Shown: positions 1 through 12,200 of the stretch, piece after piece | Layout of the letters: each line of letters starts with the position of its first letter | Numbering within the stretch: position 1 is the first letter of the stretch | Source of the DNA: Limonium bicolor | Lineage: Eukaryota; Streptophyta; Magnoliopsida; Caryophyllales; Plumbaginaceae | NCBI GenBank assembly: GCA_023374045.1 | Contig: CM041777.1 | Location: 106,773,810-106,837,809 of the forward strand | DNA length: 64,000 nt | Reading direction: 5' to 3' | Position numbers and translations under genes: made by a program | Notes under the pieces: generated by a model | What the model saw: the letters and a program-made list of their open reading frames with translations, nothing else | Databases searched by the model: none | Told to the model about the DNA's origin: nothing

Positions 1-72
1 ATGCCCTAAAAGAGCGAAAATTAGCGGAATCCACACCATTGTAGAATATTTTTAAATTTATTCATATATGTA

Positions 73-610
73 AGGGAAAATTACATGCCCTACCCATGAC
101 GTTTGGGGAAATTACACACTCCACCCACATGGTTGCAAAAATTACTTTCCCCACACATGTAGTTTCCCCAGTTTTACATCCAGTAACTTTTCTAATTTTT
201 GTTCAATTCAAAAGATGCTTAAACGTAGTCCGAAATTGATGAAAATTTACATGGATGATGCTAAAATGATATATTTTGATCTGATGTCGAATCTGAAGTT
301 TTTAAAGCTTAATTGTGACCCGTGGGACCCAATGAAACATGTGACAAGTTCATCGGGTCGTACATGTCACATTTAAGCGTAAAAACTTTAGATTTCTCAC
401 TGAACCAAAATATAACACTTTAGCATCGTATATGTAAAATTTCATCAATTTCGGACAACGTTTAAGCATTTTTTAAGTTAACCAAAAATTCGAAAAGTTA
501 CTGAATGTAAAATTGTGGAAACCACATGGGTGGGGAAAGTAATTTTTGAAACCATGTTGGTGGAGTATGTAATTTCACCAAACGTCATGGGTGGGGTATG
601 TAATTTTCCC
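73..610. mobile_element. Fold-back MITE, about 540 bp, almost entirely palindromic
   Basis: The left end (AGGGAAAATTACAT...) is the imperfect reverse complement of the right end (...ATGTAATTTTCCC), and the similarity continues through most of the element to a short central loop near 310-350. It is flanked by the direct repeat TATATGTA (65-72 and 611-618), a 7-8 bp target duplication. It has no coding capacity. The termini and duplication suit a non-autonomous Mutator- or hAT-type element; the superfamily is inferred. Half copies of the same family lie at 43013-43206 and 56264-56455. Confidence 0.75.
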
Positions 611-618
611 TATATGTA

Positions 619-1565
619 ATCATGTTAACAACCCTTATTGTGAATGCCCTTATACAATGATGTTTGAAGTGTTATTACTATTTTTAACGAATTAAAATTA
701 TTTTTAACAAATATAGTGGTCTTCAAGGTTAGCAATTTGTGGCATTTGATTAATCAAAATCCTTTTTATGATATTAAAAAAGTTCTTAACACTTTAATAA
801 TTTGTGAATTAACAAATTTTAAAGCGATATCCCTTGCAATTTGATGGCTCTTGACTTTGGCTACCCGGCTAAGATAAGTAAGAATAAGAGAGAGATTTTA
901 GGTTAGAAATAGAGTGTTGCAAAGAATTCAAGGATAGTCTAAAAAGACTTCTCATATTAGAATGGGTACGCTACAAGATTTACCCTTTTATGTTATAAGT
1001 GTGATGAATTTGTCCAAAAATTTGTGGGGTGTTCTATGATTGGTTCGGATGGTGCAAGGAGGAGATAGATGATGAGGTGGATACTAGGCTGGTGGATAGG
1101 TGCATTATAGGAAAACAAGTGGGTTTCTGCTTGTGGAGTTGAAGTATGTTGAACCAATTTAAAAGATAGGGTAAGGTGTGTTGATTAATGGATGTCTAAT
1201 AGTAGAAATGATGGAAAATGGTCTAGTGTTGCATTGGTTTGAGAGGGGGGGAACGAAAAGGACCTTCGCAATGCAGTTGAGGGCGATAGAATCTAAGGAT
1301 AGTTGGTTTTGGTTTTGTTAAAACTCATGATTTTTTTATGAAGTTTATCTACATCTTGCCATTTTGGCATTAAGATAAAAGGTTTATGCCTGTTCTTTTG
1401 AGGATGGGGTTGGGAAAGCAATTGTGAGAGAATGTAAGTGTGAATCCCTCCCCCCGCGTGTGTGGTTGTTATTGTATTCTTTAAGCTTACCATCGAGTGC
1501 CGCATTCAATATGAGGAAATTCATATTTATGTATCTTACAAACAGGATAATTGATCCACTAAAAA
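619..1565. other. Unassigned AT-rich intergenic DNA
   Basis: No open reading frame here resembles a known family. A stretch around 1030-1290 has a more coding-like composition and could be an old gag or LINE relic, but every frame is interrupted and I cannot assign it. No tandem repeat or MITE ends were seen. Confidence 0.4.
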
Positions 1566-2622
1566 CTAACAAAATAAACCTAGAAAATAATAAATAAAAA
1601 AGCCTACGGGTTGCAAATAATCCCGGTCACTACAGATAGAAACAAAGAAACCAGTATTGAATCCATGGGACTTGAGGAAAATAAACCTAGCCCTAAGAAA
1701 CTGGAAATGTATGGGGTTGTATGCTGTTTTGAAGATTGAATTAACGAAAGTCAAATTAAAAATAAGCAATTAATGATACTAAATATTAAAGTTGATCAAA
1801 TGAACGAAACTCTAGGTTTGGGTTGTTTTACACTGAATAGATTTAGCAACTACTACAGTTTCCTATGAGATATGGATGGGTGAATTCTTTAGAATATGTT
1901 CAATACTAAATCCTAGTTAAAGAAGAGCTTACCTATCACAACATGTTAGTTCTAGTCTAGATCAGACAAAACACGTATAGGTGGGTTAAGATTGAAGAAT
2001 TACTAGCATCTATAGGGAAATCCCATCTATCCAATTGATTTTCCACAGACTTTCTTGAATTAACAAGATCTTCTTGATTCTCACTGATCAGATCGAAACA
2101 AGATCCACAAAACATCTCTAAAAACTGGTGATATTAATAGAGAATATGAATGTATTACATTAATCCAAAAACAATCCAATTTATTCTCACATCCAAACTA
2201 TAGAGTAGTCTAACTAAAATCATATACAGTTACAAACAACCCTCCCTTAGAGTAAATCCTATCTAACCAGACATATTCATAAAATAGATAGAGAAAAGAG
2301 ATTGAGAAATCATCTGGAATAGAAGACTCATAAATTCGCTTTGCTGTTCAGATCTGGAGTTCACCGGGCTAGAGGTTTAAGATGATGGTGGTGATGGCCG
2401 ATGATGATGAATGAAGGTGAGGCGTGTCGTGAGAGCCTCGTTTGAGGTATTTGGCATGAATATGTCATGTTCCCCAACCCTATGTGACTTTTTATATCAA
2501 AAATAGGCATTTTTAACTCTTTAAAACATATTTCGAATTATGTATGTGGCGCCGAACTTGAAATTTTGGACGCATGTATGGACACATTTATAGGTTGATT
2601 CGCCATCCGTCCAGACATACAA
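1566..2622. repeat. Probable LTR-retrotransposon-derived non-coding DNA
   Basis: There is no protein-coding signal. Composition and phrases (an 'ATCCATGGGACTTGAGG' leader-like segment near 1660, and a GGACGCATGTATGGACAC block near 2570) resemble LTR or untranslated DNA of plant Tat/Athila-type gypsy elements. The region ends exactly where another LTR terminus begins at 2623. I could not define both ends or a target duplication, so the class is inference. Confidence 0.35.
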
Positions 2623-3605
2623 TGTAATACCCCTACTCCTAATCTCGTATAATCGCTAGTCGTAGCATAATTAAAAGCGTAAGTCACAGCGGAAAATAAA
2701 TCTAACTTCTTTAACTCGGGTGTTACATGCCATCACTCACCCATGTGAGCAACAAGACTTCCACTTACCAATATAACACCATTCATAACCGCTATGAAGA
2801 CTAGATAGTTTAACCAACAATACATGCATAGTCAAACCGTAATCCAAAACTAGAACAAGTGAGTTACTAAAATAATCCCCAACAATGTAGAATCGTGATG
2901 TAATATAGACAAAGTATAATAAGTGCGATAACCAAAATAGCGTCGGCTACCCAACAATCCTGCACTCAGGCTTCAAGTCTTGATCAATGTCCAGTAATGT
3001 GTTGTCGTATAGGCTCAGCAAAACACTGAATATTCTAAAGTGTAATCCTAGACCCTTTAGATCACTTAGGTCAATTAGCCATCTTAACATTAGATTTATT
3101 TCACATTGTTCTGGTTTACAGTTATATAATGGAAGTTGTAATTGCTACAAGTAAACACTCAATAGTTCAACCAATATCAATACTCCATTTGCACAAGTAA
3201 TCATTCACGAAAACATGACAATAACGAGTAAAAATAATAATAATACGAAATCGTAGTATGAGAACGATACTCATTACATGGCCTTCAAGGCCCCTTTCTT
3301 TCGTTATCCATATCTACGAGTGCTATTGATGTCTCGTACTAACTACTAACTTGCAACTAGTGTGTGTTTACTCATTTACTCAACCTTTAATTCAATAATA
3401 ATTCTCGGCGGGTGTCATATCAGGATAAGCCGTCCATATGCTTATAATTAAATATACAATTCTCACTAGAATGCATTCTATGCTTCCGGTACTAAGCGAA
3501 TAGACACATCCGACGGGATCTTCTCCCGCATCAAACAGTTTGGGTAACTACTGGACCAACATGCTATACAAACTCGTTGGATATTTTTACTTTGCCCTAT
3601 TAGGG
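2623..3605 (-). repeat. Gypsy LTR fragment, minus orientation (3' part)
   Basis: Read on the minus strand the segment finishes ...GGAGTAGGGGTATTACA at 2623. This is the standard 3' end of plant Del/Tekay chromovirus LTRs; the two large elements in this window end GGGGTRTTACA and GGGGCGTTACA. It can be followed up to 3605, where a different LTR starts, so its 5' end is missing, probably through nested insertion. No coding sequence is present. Confidence 0.5.
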
Positions 3606-4837
3606 TGTTGTAGTGCAAATTAGTAGTGAGACTAAATTGCTAACTATGGGCAGTGAACCCAATCATTGTAGTACAACAAGGTCGTATCCACAGGGACTTC
3701 ATAACTAGCTAGTTAATTATAAGGTTAGTCAATGTGCATATAAATATATACAAAAGTGCATAAATGTAAATTGGGGGGTTTTGGCTTTTGGTTTGATTAA
3801 AGGAAATAAACAAAAGCAATAAGAACTAAACTACTATATAGGATAGGTGTACTCTAGGATTGGTGGGTATCACCTAAAATACCCAATTACACTCATAAAT
3901 ACACCTTCATTTAGTTGTCTATTAGAGCTAAAGTAAAGATTCCCCAAATCATGGAACAATCAATTCTTACCTAATTAATTAACCATCTCAATCAAAGAAG
4001 GTCAAAGTCACTAGGTAGCATTAATTTCAAGCTTTTCAACAATAGCCCTAAGGTTTTACCTCCTAATCAAGAGTGCAAAATCTAGGGTTTATCCCTCCTT
4101 AGTCAAATCCCAATCTCAAAATCATATATTGAAAGGAATCACCATAAATGCAATAATTAATCAAATTAGAGCACTAATTAATCCTTGGAGAAGATAAAAC
4201 AACTATTATAAAAGAGGTAGAGTTACAAGCTACATTGGAGCATTCAAAGTTCAAAACCCATCCTAGAGCTCAAATGGATTCTACACAACCATAGAAAAAA
4301 GAAAAGCATAAAAGGGAGAAGAAGAAGCCATTAATGGAGCTTGGAAGCATGGGAGAAGGTGAGCTCTTTCTTCCCTTCTTTCTTATCTTCTTTCCCTTAT
4401 TTTTCGCCCTTTTTCTCTATTTTTCGACTGGTGGAGTCGTGGTTAAAGAATGGGGAGAAGTGTCCCCAAAATTCCTGTTTTCAAACTCAATTCTGGGCAA
4501 AAATACGAGTTGGACCAGAGGCGAAATACGCGAATGAAATTGACCGGACCGCCCCTGTGGGGCAGTCCACCAGGGGAGGTCCGGACCAGAAGCAAAACAA
4601 ATGCTCTATCTTCTTCCTTATAGCACCGATTTTGGATCCATTTGCGCCCACACGTTTGTCTCTTTGTCTACTTTATTTTTAGCTATGTTATTTCTCTTGT
4701 TTCAGCAATAATTGTGTAAAATACTAATAAAACACAAAACTATAGGAAAACTAGCTAGAGTGGAGAAATGAGCATGAAAAGTGTTGATAAAACATACTAA
4801 ATACACCCCTAAAACATGCTCATTTAGACACTCAACA
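3606..4837 (-). repeat. Tat/Ogre-like LTR (3' LTR), minus orientation
   Basis: On the minus strand this 1.23 kb block starts TGTTGAGTGTC and ends CACTACAACA, the short TG...CA inverted termini of an LTR. It is preceded (4838-4860) by AAGTGTGGGGGTG, the purine tract found before the 3' LTR of plant Tat-lineage elements. The phrase 'GGTCGTATCCACAGGGAC' near 3690 is common in such LTRs. Only one LTR is present; the rest of the element is absent beyond 4988, where another retrotransposon begins. The apparent reading frames at 4334-4682 lie inside the LTR and match no family. Confidence 0.55.
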
Positions 4838-4988
4838 CACCCCCACACTTACCTTTTTGCTTGTACTCAAGCAAAACCAAGCCTCCAAGCAAGTAAGGAA
4901 TGCTCAAGACTAACAAATACTAACATGAATTGTAGGATAGAAGAAGAATAAAAAAGTGATTAAAACCTTTGAGGTGCATGAGCCATCT
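4838..4988 (-). other. Polypurine tract and 3' tail of the Tat-like element
   Basis: On the minus strand the sequence runs through a 'CTTGAGTACAAGCAAAAAGG' phrase and a G-rich tract straight into the LTR at 4837. That is the expected order of internal 3' end, polypurine tract and LTR. It is cut at 4988/4989 by the LARD-like element. Confidence 0.5.
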
Positions 4989-7900
4989 TTAATACCCGGA
5001 TCTAAAAATCATGATTAAATTACTCTAATATGATTATTAAAGGCCTAATGGTGCCTAAAGAGTATTGTAAGGGAAATAAAACCAAAAGAAGAGAAAATAC
5101 GTAAAACGCGGAAAAACGCTAAAACGCGCATTAAATAAGTATAGGAGATATATGATCTCGTTAGGGTCCGCGATGATTCCTAAGGTTAGTTAGGCCTAAT
5201 TAGTATACGGGAGTGATTCCCGGAAGAAAACGGATCCAAATAATGGATTAAAACGCTAACGGATTTTAAAGCACGTTTTTCGAGAAAACCCGAAAACGTG
5301 ACTTTAAGTGGTCAACGGACCCGTAAAAATTAAAGTTGATTAAATAACTATAATTAAGTATTAATGGAAGCTTAATGGCCATTAAAAATAAAGAAACGAG
5401 AAAAACCCAAAAAAACGGGCCGGTTAGTGAATAGTGCCAAACGGGTAAATTAACGGGTGTTTCTGTCAGAAAACCGAAAAACGCTCCAGTTCACACATAT
5501 AGGTGGGGCCAATTTTAATGGGCTTGGTAGCCTTCCCCTCTCTAATATTAGCTAGTAAATAAGGAAGAAAGAAAAGAAAAGCAAAAGCAAAAGCAAAAGT
5601 AAATAGTACAAACCCACTTAACCTCTCTCTGCTCTTCATTCCTTCACTCACGTTTTCTTTTCCCACTTCCCACCTGAGCTCTTTCTCCTCACCAAAGCTC
5701 CATGGCGAGTTGCAAGAGCCTTCATCAGCCTCTTCTTCTCCTTCTTCTACAAGGTTCAAATCACACCAAATGCGAATAATTCACCATTGGATTCCTCTCA
5801 ACTTGGGGAACATTTCCCTCCCTTCAAAATCCAAAAAGCTCACAGTTGACCTACATGGAAAAATCTGGGAATTGAAGGTTTGAAGGTGCCATCTTGTTCT
5901 AAAACCACTCCTTGGTTGCTTAAGGTAAGAAGCAAGCTCAAAATCTCCATTGTCTAGCTTCCTTTGATTTTTGGAAAATTCCAACGTGAGCCCCATCTCC
6001 ATCCTTGCTTCAGCCGGTTTCTCTTGCCTATGTGGGAGTACTGGAACTTCATCATTTTAATTGCCTAAGCTCTCATGAGGACACTTGAAGGTAATCTCTA
6101 AGCTAAACCCTAAAAACTAGCTCTTGAATACTAGTTTTTGTGAGGGGAAAATTGAATTAATAAGCTTGATATGTGTAAGGGGATATGATTGTAGATAGCA
6201 ATATAGACTTACTTGTGTGTGGTGTGAAAACAAAAGAGAAAGAGGGGGCAAGAGAAAGAGGAAGAAGAGAAAGAAAACCGAAAATAAACAAGGTAAAAAG
6301 CTCACATTGAGTTAGCTTTATTTGACTTGTGATCATAGTTAGGTTGAATTAAGGACCTTGAATTGGGGTTAGTCATGATACCACAATGTTGTTTGTTGAA
6401 TGGGAATGTTCAATGGGTTTAAGTGCGCAAATAAACCTAGGAACTAAGCTAGTACATGTGTGTTACTTGTGTGGAAATCAGTGGTGTTAAAGCTTATAAA
6501 AAGGGATGTGAAAGCTGATTTTGTGGGCTGAGTGATGCTTTGGAAATGCTATGAAATGTAGGGAGCTGCTGCCAAAATTTTGCCTTGAAACAATGGTAAT
6601 TGTGAGAGAAACACACTAGGAGTAAACTAGGTACATTTGAGGAGAAATGGAGAGGTTAAACGCTTAGAGATTTTGATGAGGAAGAGAGTGGCATTGGGAT
6701 AGATCTGGAATGGAAATAATGCAAACTTGAAGTACTGGAAATGACATTATTTGAATGGTAAGGAGGGAGCTCAAACCTGTCACATAGGAAGAGCTAGAAA
6801 TGCTTAGTGTGCAAAGTGTTGAAAAGAGAATGGAAATTTGTAAGTTTGGGTGAGGGTTTGAGAATTGAGTAAGGGTTTAACCCATGATTTGAAGAGTTTT
6901 AGAGCATGTTTAAGGTGATTAATCATGTAGGAATCTTGTGGAAATATTAGGAAAGATTGAGGGTGGATTAGGGATTGATTTGGAGTGGAAAAACTGCACT
7001 TGTAACAGATTTTAGCGGGTCCGGGACCTAGTCCTTGGACAAGGTTCCGGACCACCCTTAAATTCATGCCGAGAATTCATTCCAGTACCTGGTCCGGGAG
7101 TGAGGTATGGACAAGGTCGGACCACCCCATGAAAATGAGCCGAGAGTTAGAACCAGTGCTTGGTCCGGGACTTGAGTTTGGTACAAGGTCCCGGACACCA
7201 CTAGTTAAAATCACCCGAGAGTGAGTTGAGACCAGCATTGGTCCGGGACTTAGGGTGAGTACCAAGTCCCGGACCACCCCCAGAATCCTACAGAAAATGT
7301 TTTAAAGGTTTCTAATGATGGGGGTTTGAATGTTAATGATGCTATAAGATGTTAAGGCCTTGTTTGGGGACATGTAAAGGCCCTAGGAAGTGTAAGAAAG
7401 TGTTAGAAGTGATTGAGAAGTGAGAACTCAAATTAACAAGAGTAAAAAAGAAACGGGATAACGGGGTAAGTACGGGAGTAATTTAATTATGTACCGATGG
7501 CGTTAGTATTAATAATAATGTTTGAAAACATTACCAGAGAATCGTGCGTGACCGAGCATGGTGAGATGGCACGGTAAAAGTAAAAAAAACCCCGTGTGAA
7601 AGGTATGTTTTCTCATACTCCGCGTGCTAACCGAGTACGTTGATTTGTGTGTTGTGTGCCGGTTTAATCAAGACTAAAGCATGAAAATAATCCCTTGTTG
7701 ATTATGTGTGTCTTGTTGATGTTGAATGAGCTAACATACTTGTATGCTGGTGTGGTCTAACATAGAGTAAAGACCGACTCATAGTGAGTAACGTTTGGCT
7801 AGAGACCCATAGATCGGGTCGATGCTTATGATAACGAAAACGTAAACACACAAACTATCCGTTAAAGTATAACGATAACGCAAACATATGAAACTCCCTA

Positions 7901-9282
7901 GAATGTGAGGAGATGTACGGGTTGAGTAATTACCCGATAACGGTTAGTAAACCATAATGACACAATCCACGAAACAAATGAGAGTGGAAAGATAAGTGAA
8001 CCTACTTCAAGAGGACTAAAGATAGTTCGAAGATGTGAACTAGTAAAGAAGGTAAAAGAGACCTAAGGGATTAGTAGCTCCCTTGAGACATGGTCGACCT
8101 CCATAAGAGGATTTTACCCGATATAAGAAAATAACCGAAAGTATGAGTAAGTGAAATGTATGAGTAACTCTTAAAACCTAAGATTAACCGAACTTAAGTA
8201 ATGTTCCCAATGTAATTAGAAACATCAAGAGTGATGCTTCTAGACTAATTTACATAATAATTATAACTCTGAGAGAGGAGTGTATGGGAATGTAAGTAGT
8301 CCGAGAGTAGTCGGACCTAAATAATAAGAGATAGGAACTAAGAGAGAGTTCCGTGAGCTAGTTGAACCTTTCCACCATGCTAGACCCAGAGAAGGGTCGA
8401 AACCGGGGAAGTAAGACTATGGTCGAGAGCCATGAGTTTTGGCCTAAGTATGTATTAAGTGTAACAAGCGTGACGTAGGAAACCTGTAGTGTCTCGAGAA
8501 TCTACAAGAGCTTGAGTATAATTAACCCAAGAGTGTGGATGAGATAATGAGTATAAGTAACCCGAGAGAATGGGTGAGTATAGTACGACTAGCCCAAGAG
8601 AATGGGGTGTATATGAATAGTAACCCGAGAGAGCGGGTGAGTTATTGAATGAATAACCACGACATAGTGAGGAATAACCCTCATGGCCTAAGAGTAATTG
8701 ATACGACTAACAACCTTGCCATGTTAGTTAGGGATTGTATCCCATGATTGATTGTCGAATCCTTGTGTAGTGTACATATATATAATGTATTACTATATGC
8801 ATGTTGGTTGAATTAAAATGAACTCCATGCTCTCGACAAAAGTGGTCGGCGTACCCCGTTAGCGCTCGGGGTATGCGAATTCATATGCAGCGTTAAGCTG
8901 AGCCCTTGGGGCAATGTTTTTATTTTTCAGGTACACCGAAGATGTTACCGTTCGAGAGTAGGACGGGGTCGGTGGGGGGTTGCATGGGTAGTTAGATTAA
9001 TTACTTATGTATTGAAAGAGGTGTAAGACCGAATATGTTGACGGCATCCATATATTGTAGACTCGGTATAGTAAAGAAATGATTTGAGTAAAGTATTGTA
9101 TTGAGTATTCGGTTGTTCCAGTTCATCAGACCGTTACGGTATGTAAGAAAGGTCTGGTTAGCCACATGGGTGGCTAACGGCGTTGTTCCACCCCTTGTTG
9201 TAATTAGGGTTCCGCTGCGTGAGTAGAAGTAATTAGTAACGGTTTAAGAGGTAATGACGAGATTAACGGTTGGGGTATTACA
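4989..9282 (+). repeat. 5' LTR of the LARD-like element
   Basis: Begins TTAATACCCGG (the TG of the usual TGTAATACCCC start appears mutated) and ends GGGGTATTACA. A CT-rich leader-like block lies at about 5620-5760, downstream of AT-rich DNA near 5540. A GGTCCGGGAC-type repeat cluster occupies 7016-7280, and short AACCCGAGAGA-type units occur at about 8520-8650. Reading frames inside it (for example 5466-6305 and 6804-7277 on the minus strand) recur in the other LTR with frame changes and match nothing, so I treat them as chance. Confidence 0.85.
7016..7280. repeat. GGTCCGGGAC-type degenerate repeat cluster in the LTR
   Basis: Four imperfect copies of a 60-65 bp unit carry GGTCCGGGACYTG...ACAAGGTCCCGGACCACC. 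Each copy is itself a partial inverted repeat (GGTCCGGGAC against GTCCCGGACC) able to form a GC-rich hairpin in otherwise AT-rich DNA. The cluster recurs in the 3' LTR (16252-16512) and, diverged, at 23790-23985. Confidence 0.8.
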
Positions 9283-9286
9283 AAAA

Positions 9287-9298
9287 TGGTATCAGAGC
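9287..9298 (+). promoter_or_regulatory. Primer-binding site (initiator tRNA-Met)
   Basis: TGGTATCAGAGC, four bases after the LTR end, is complementary to the 3' end of plant initiator tRNA-Met. It is the standard minus-strand primer site of plant gypsy and copia elements. Confidence 0.9.
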
Positions 9299-12200
9299 GA
9301 AGTATCGCTCTGATGACTGGAAAATACCGAGCTTAGGAATAGCGAGTTAGGAATTGGAGACTTAGGGCTAAGGGTTGAGTGATAGCGTGAGAGATGCGCT
9401 AGTTAGGAACTTCCAGTAAGATCTGGATACCTACAATACCAAACCCGCCCTCCACAACCCCCGCTTTAAAAGCTCGGGAAAGAACGCCAGAGAGACGGGG
9501 AAACCCAATCTGGCAATTGTTAAGTATACCCATATGAACTACTCAAAGGAGATCGGAATCTGTGGCAGCTTGGGGCGACATACTTAGCAGTCGCGAGAAC
9601 CCGGCTGGCCGAGCAGCAGCAAGAAGGAAAGCATCCACCTTGCAACAAGGCGGGATAGATGAAATAACGAAAACCGAGACATGTGTCTACGGACCGCCAT
9701 AGTTAAGTAATACCACCAACGGTATACTAACCAACTAAGTACCTAACTGAGAGTAGGTACACCCACCCTGCCACACCCGAAGAAGTTGCAATAATTAACT
9801 GATATAGCTTAGACAGCTATGAGCATAACTACGGAGTATACCCGAATAGGACTACAAAAGTAGTGCCTAAATGAGTTAAACCTCGGTAACCACAGTAAAG
9901 ACGTGGAAACAAGCAACGAAGTAGAACATAGAACTAAGTAATTAAGGAACTCCAAGAGTGAAGAAGCACCTAAATGACTGACAGTCATGTCGAGATGAAT
10001 GAAAAGCAGCTCTAGGAGTAGTTATCCAACTAAAGGATCAAGGAGGAAGAGCCGCAAGGCTACCAATACAGTGTGAACAATACCGTGACGGTATGAGTTA
10101 ACCTAAAAACCGCCTGTACCGCGCACTGCCTGGCAAGTGCAGTAAGAATAAAAACGGGACTATTAAAAGGAGCTTTGACAAGCGACCAGTACTTGACAGT
10201 ACCAAGATGGTGAGAGAAGCCAATATGGAAAAACAACCCTAAGAAATTTTGAACTGAAAATTGGAAAGTCCTAACGGCCTGACCACTGTATTGAGAGCAT
10301 ACCAGTCGGTGAGAAGCTAGATCTGGGTAAGAAGCAACGGCATTGAAATGCCGTGAAGATTTCATTTTAAAACTCAATTTTTCTTTCGAAACATAAATTT
10401 TTTTCCAAAAACTCTCAAATTTTAAAACCAAACCAGAGAACCACGTTAATTATCATAGGACGATATAAGAGGAGTTGGCAACAGAATTCTTCACCTAGGC
10501 GTGACACCGACCACTACAAGTGTACACAACGAAACATGGAACGACCGCACGCGAAGGAGCTTGCGGGCCTGACAGACCAGTTATGAGTTAGTCGGGTAAG
10601 GGCAACGTCAATACGATACTCCATGTATGTATACAAGTAGAGCACGGGACACGGGAAGTTGCCCACTCCATACTACGGACGAGAGAGCCAATCCAAACCA
10701 AGATATTGGAACACCTCGAATGATCGAAGAACACAAAGAAGTTTACGAAGCTAAAGGAGTCTAAAACCAGTAAGTGACGGACCTAAGGATATAACGTGGA
10801 TAAGTGCGAGAAGCATAGAGTATTAAGGAGGAAATACCTAATAACTGGAATGAATACCAGTGTAAGCAATAAGATGAATGCCTTAAATGATCATATCAAT
10901 GTTTGATAAACGGGATAGGATTCCCACAACATACCTCACTGAAGGAATAATGACCTGACCAAGAAGTTAAAGGAAAAGAGAATCAATGTCTACCCAAGAA
11001 ATGGGAGGCATTACAACCCCTAACGAGATAGTTCGAGTTATACTTAGCGCAAGGCGAAGTCGTCACACAACTGAACATAACATAAGTACAAGCCAGAAGT
11101 ATTGGCGCAACTCAAGTAACACCCAGGAGCAATCCGTGAAGGGTACCGAAATCAACAGTAGTTGAACGAGGATATCGTGTTGAGAACAAAGTGTTAAAGC
11201 GAACACTCGGGTAGAACCGAAGGGATCCCCGTAACACGGGATACCCTAAAATGTCGTAGGGCATGAAATGATACCAAGATACTTAAGGGCCTTCCAAGTA
11301 CGGAAGCGTGATGAGACAAACATGTCAAAGAGCCCAGCAATAGCACAATAGCCCCAAAATTTTAGTGGTGTACGGAGGAGCAGACATTGTATAAACAGCC
11401 GCACAGAGCATGGCTCGTGGCAATGAGGCGTGTAAACCAGAAAATTAACTACAAACCGTAGATTTAAACATTGCGGACCTATGCATTAAGGCATAAGAAG
11501 AAACAGGGGAAAATGAACCACTACTTTAGAGTGGGGATACCACTTGTTATTGTGGGGCCTATGGAGTGGCAATTGCGTGAATCCTCCAGAGAAGGGATAC
11601 CACATAAGAATGTAATGCGAAACCACTAGAGACGCGTGGTGATACTTGGGCATGTGTTTATTGCCAAGGAGTAATGCGAACAGAGATAGTATGTAAGGAG
11701 GCTTTGATAGTAGTGGAAGGAAACCGACAGAGTAATCGGATGAGTAGTAAACACTACATGTGTGCAATATGAACTGCAGAGTAAGCAATGCGCAAGTGCG
11801 CAGAGAGAGTTAAAGAATAGCGTATTTGTTGAGCCAAGTGAATGGCAAGCCATAGTGTAAATGGTGATAACACCTGGGCGGAAGCTAAAGTAGTAGCGGA
11901 TGCCATGAAAATGAGTAGGAACATGGTACGCAGTAAGCGACCATTGTAAGAGTATAATCAGATAATGATATGAAGCTGATGAGGAAATGTGGTAAAGGAG
12001 ACATTCATTCCTATCTCATGAGAGATTTACTGTCAAGGGTTTACGCTTCTGCACTCTATATAACTGAGTGTTTTGGTATTGCACTTGTGCGGTAATGATC
12101 GAGTGGGAGAGCCAGGAATTGAGAGATGTCAACGAAGCCTGTTGAGTGAGAATCTAGAGAGATAACCGTGCGGCCGTTGGCCAAAGATGCACGAAGAATG

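Noticed and set aside
5466..6305. Several minus-strand frames in the LARD-like LTR
   Set aside because: They shift frame in the other LTR (14557-15551) and carry no domain; conservation is from LTR identity.
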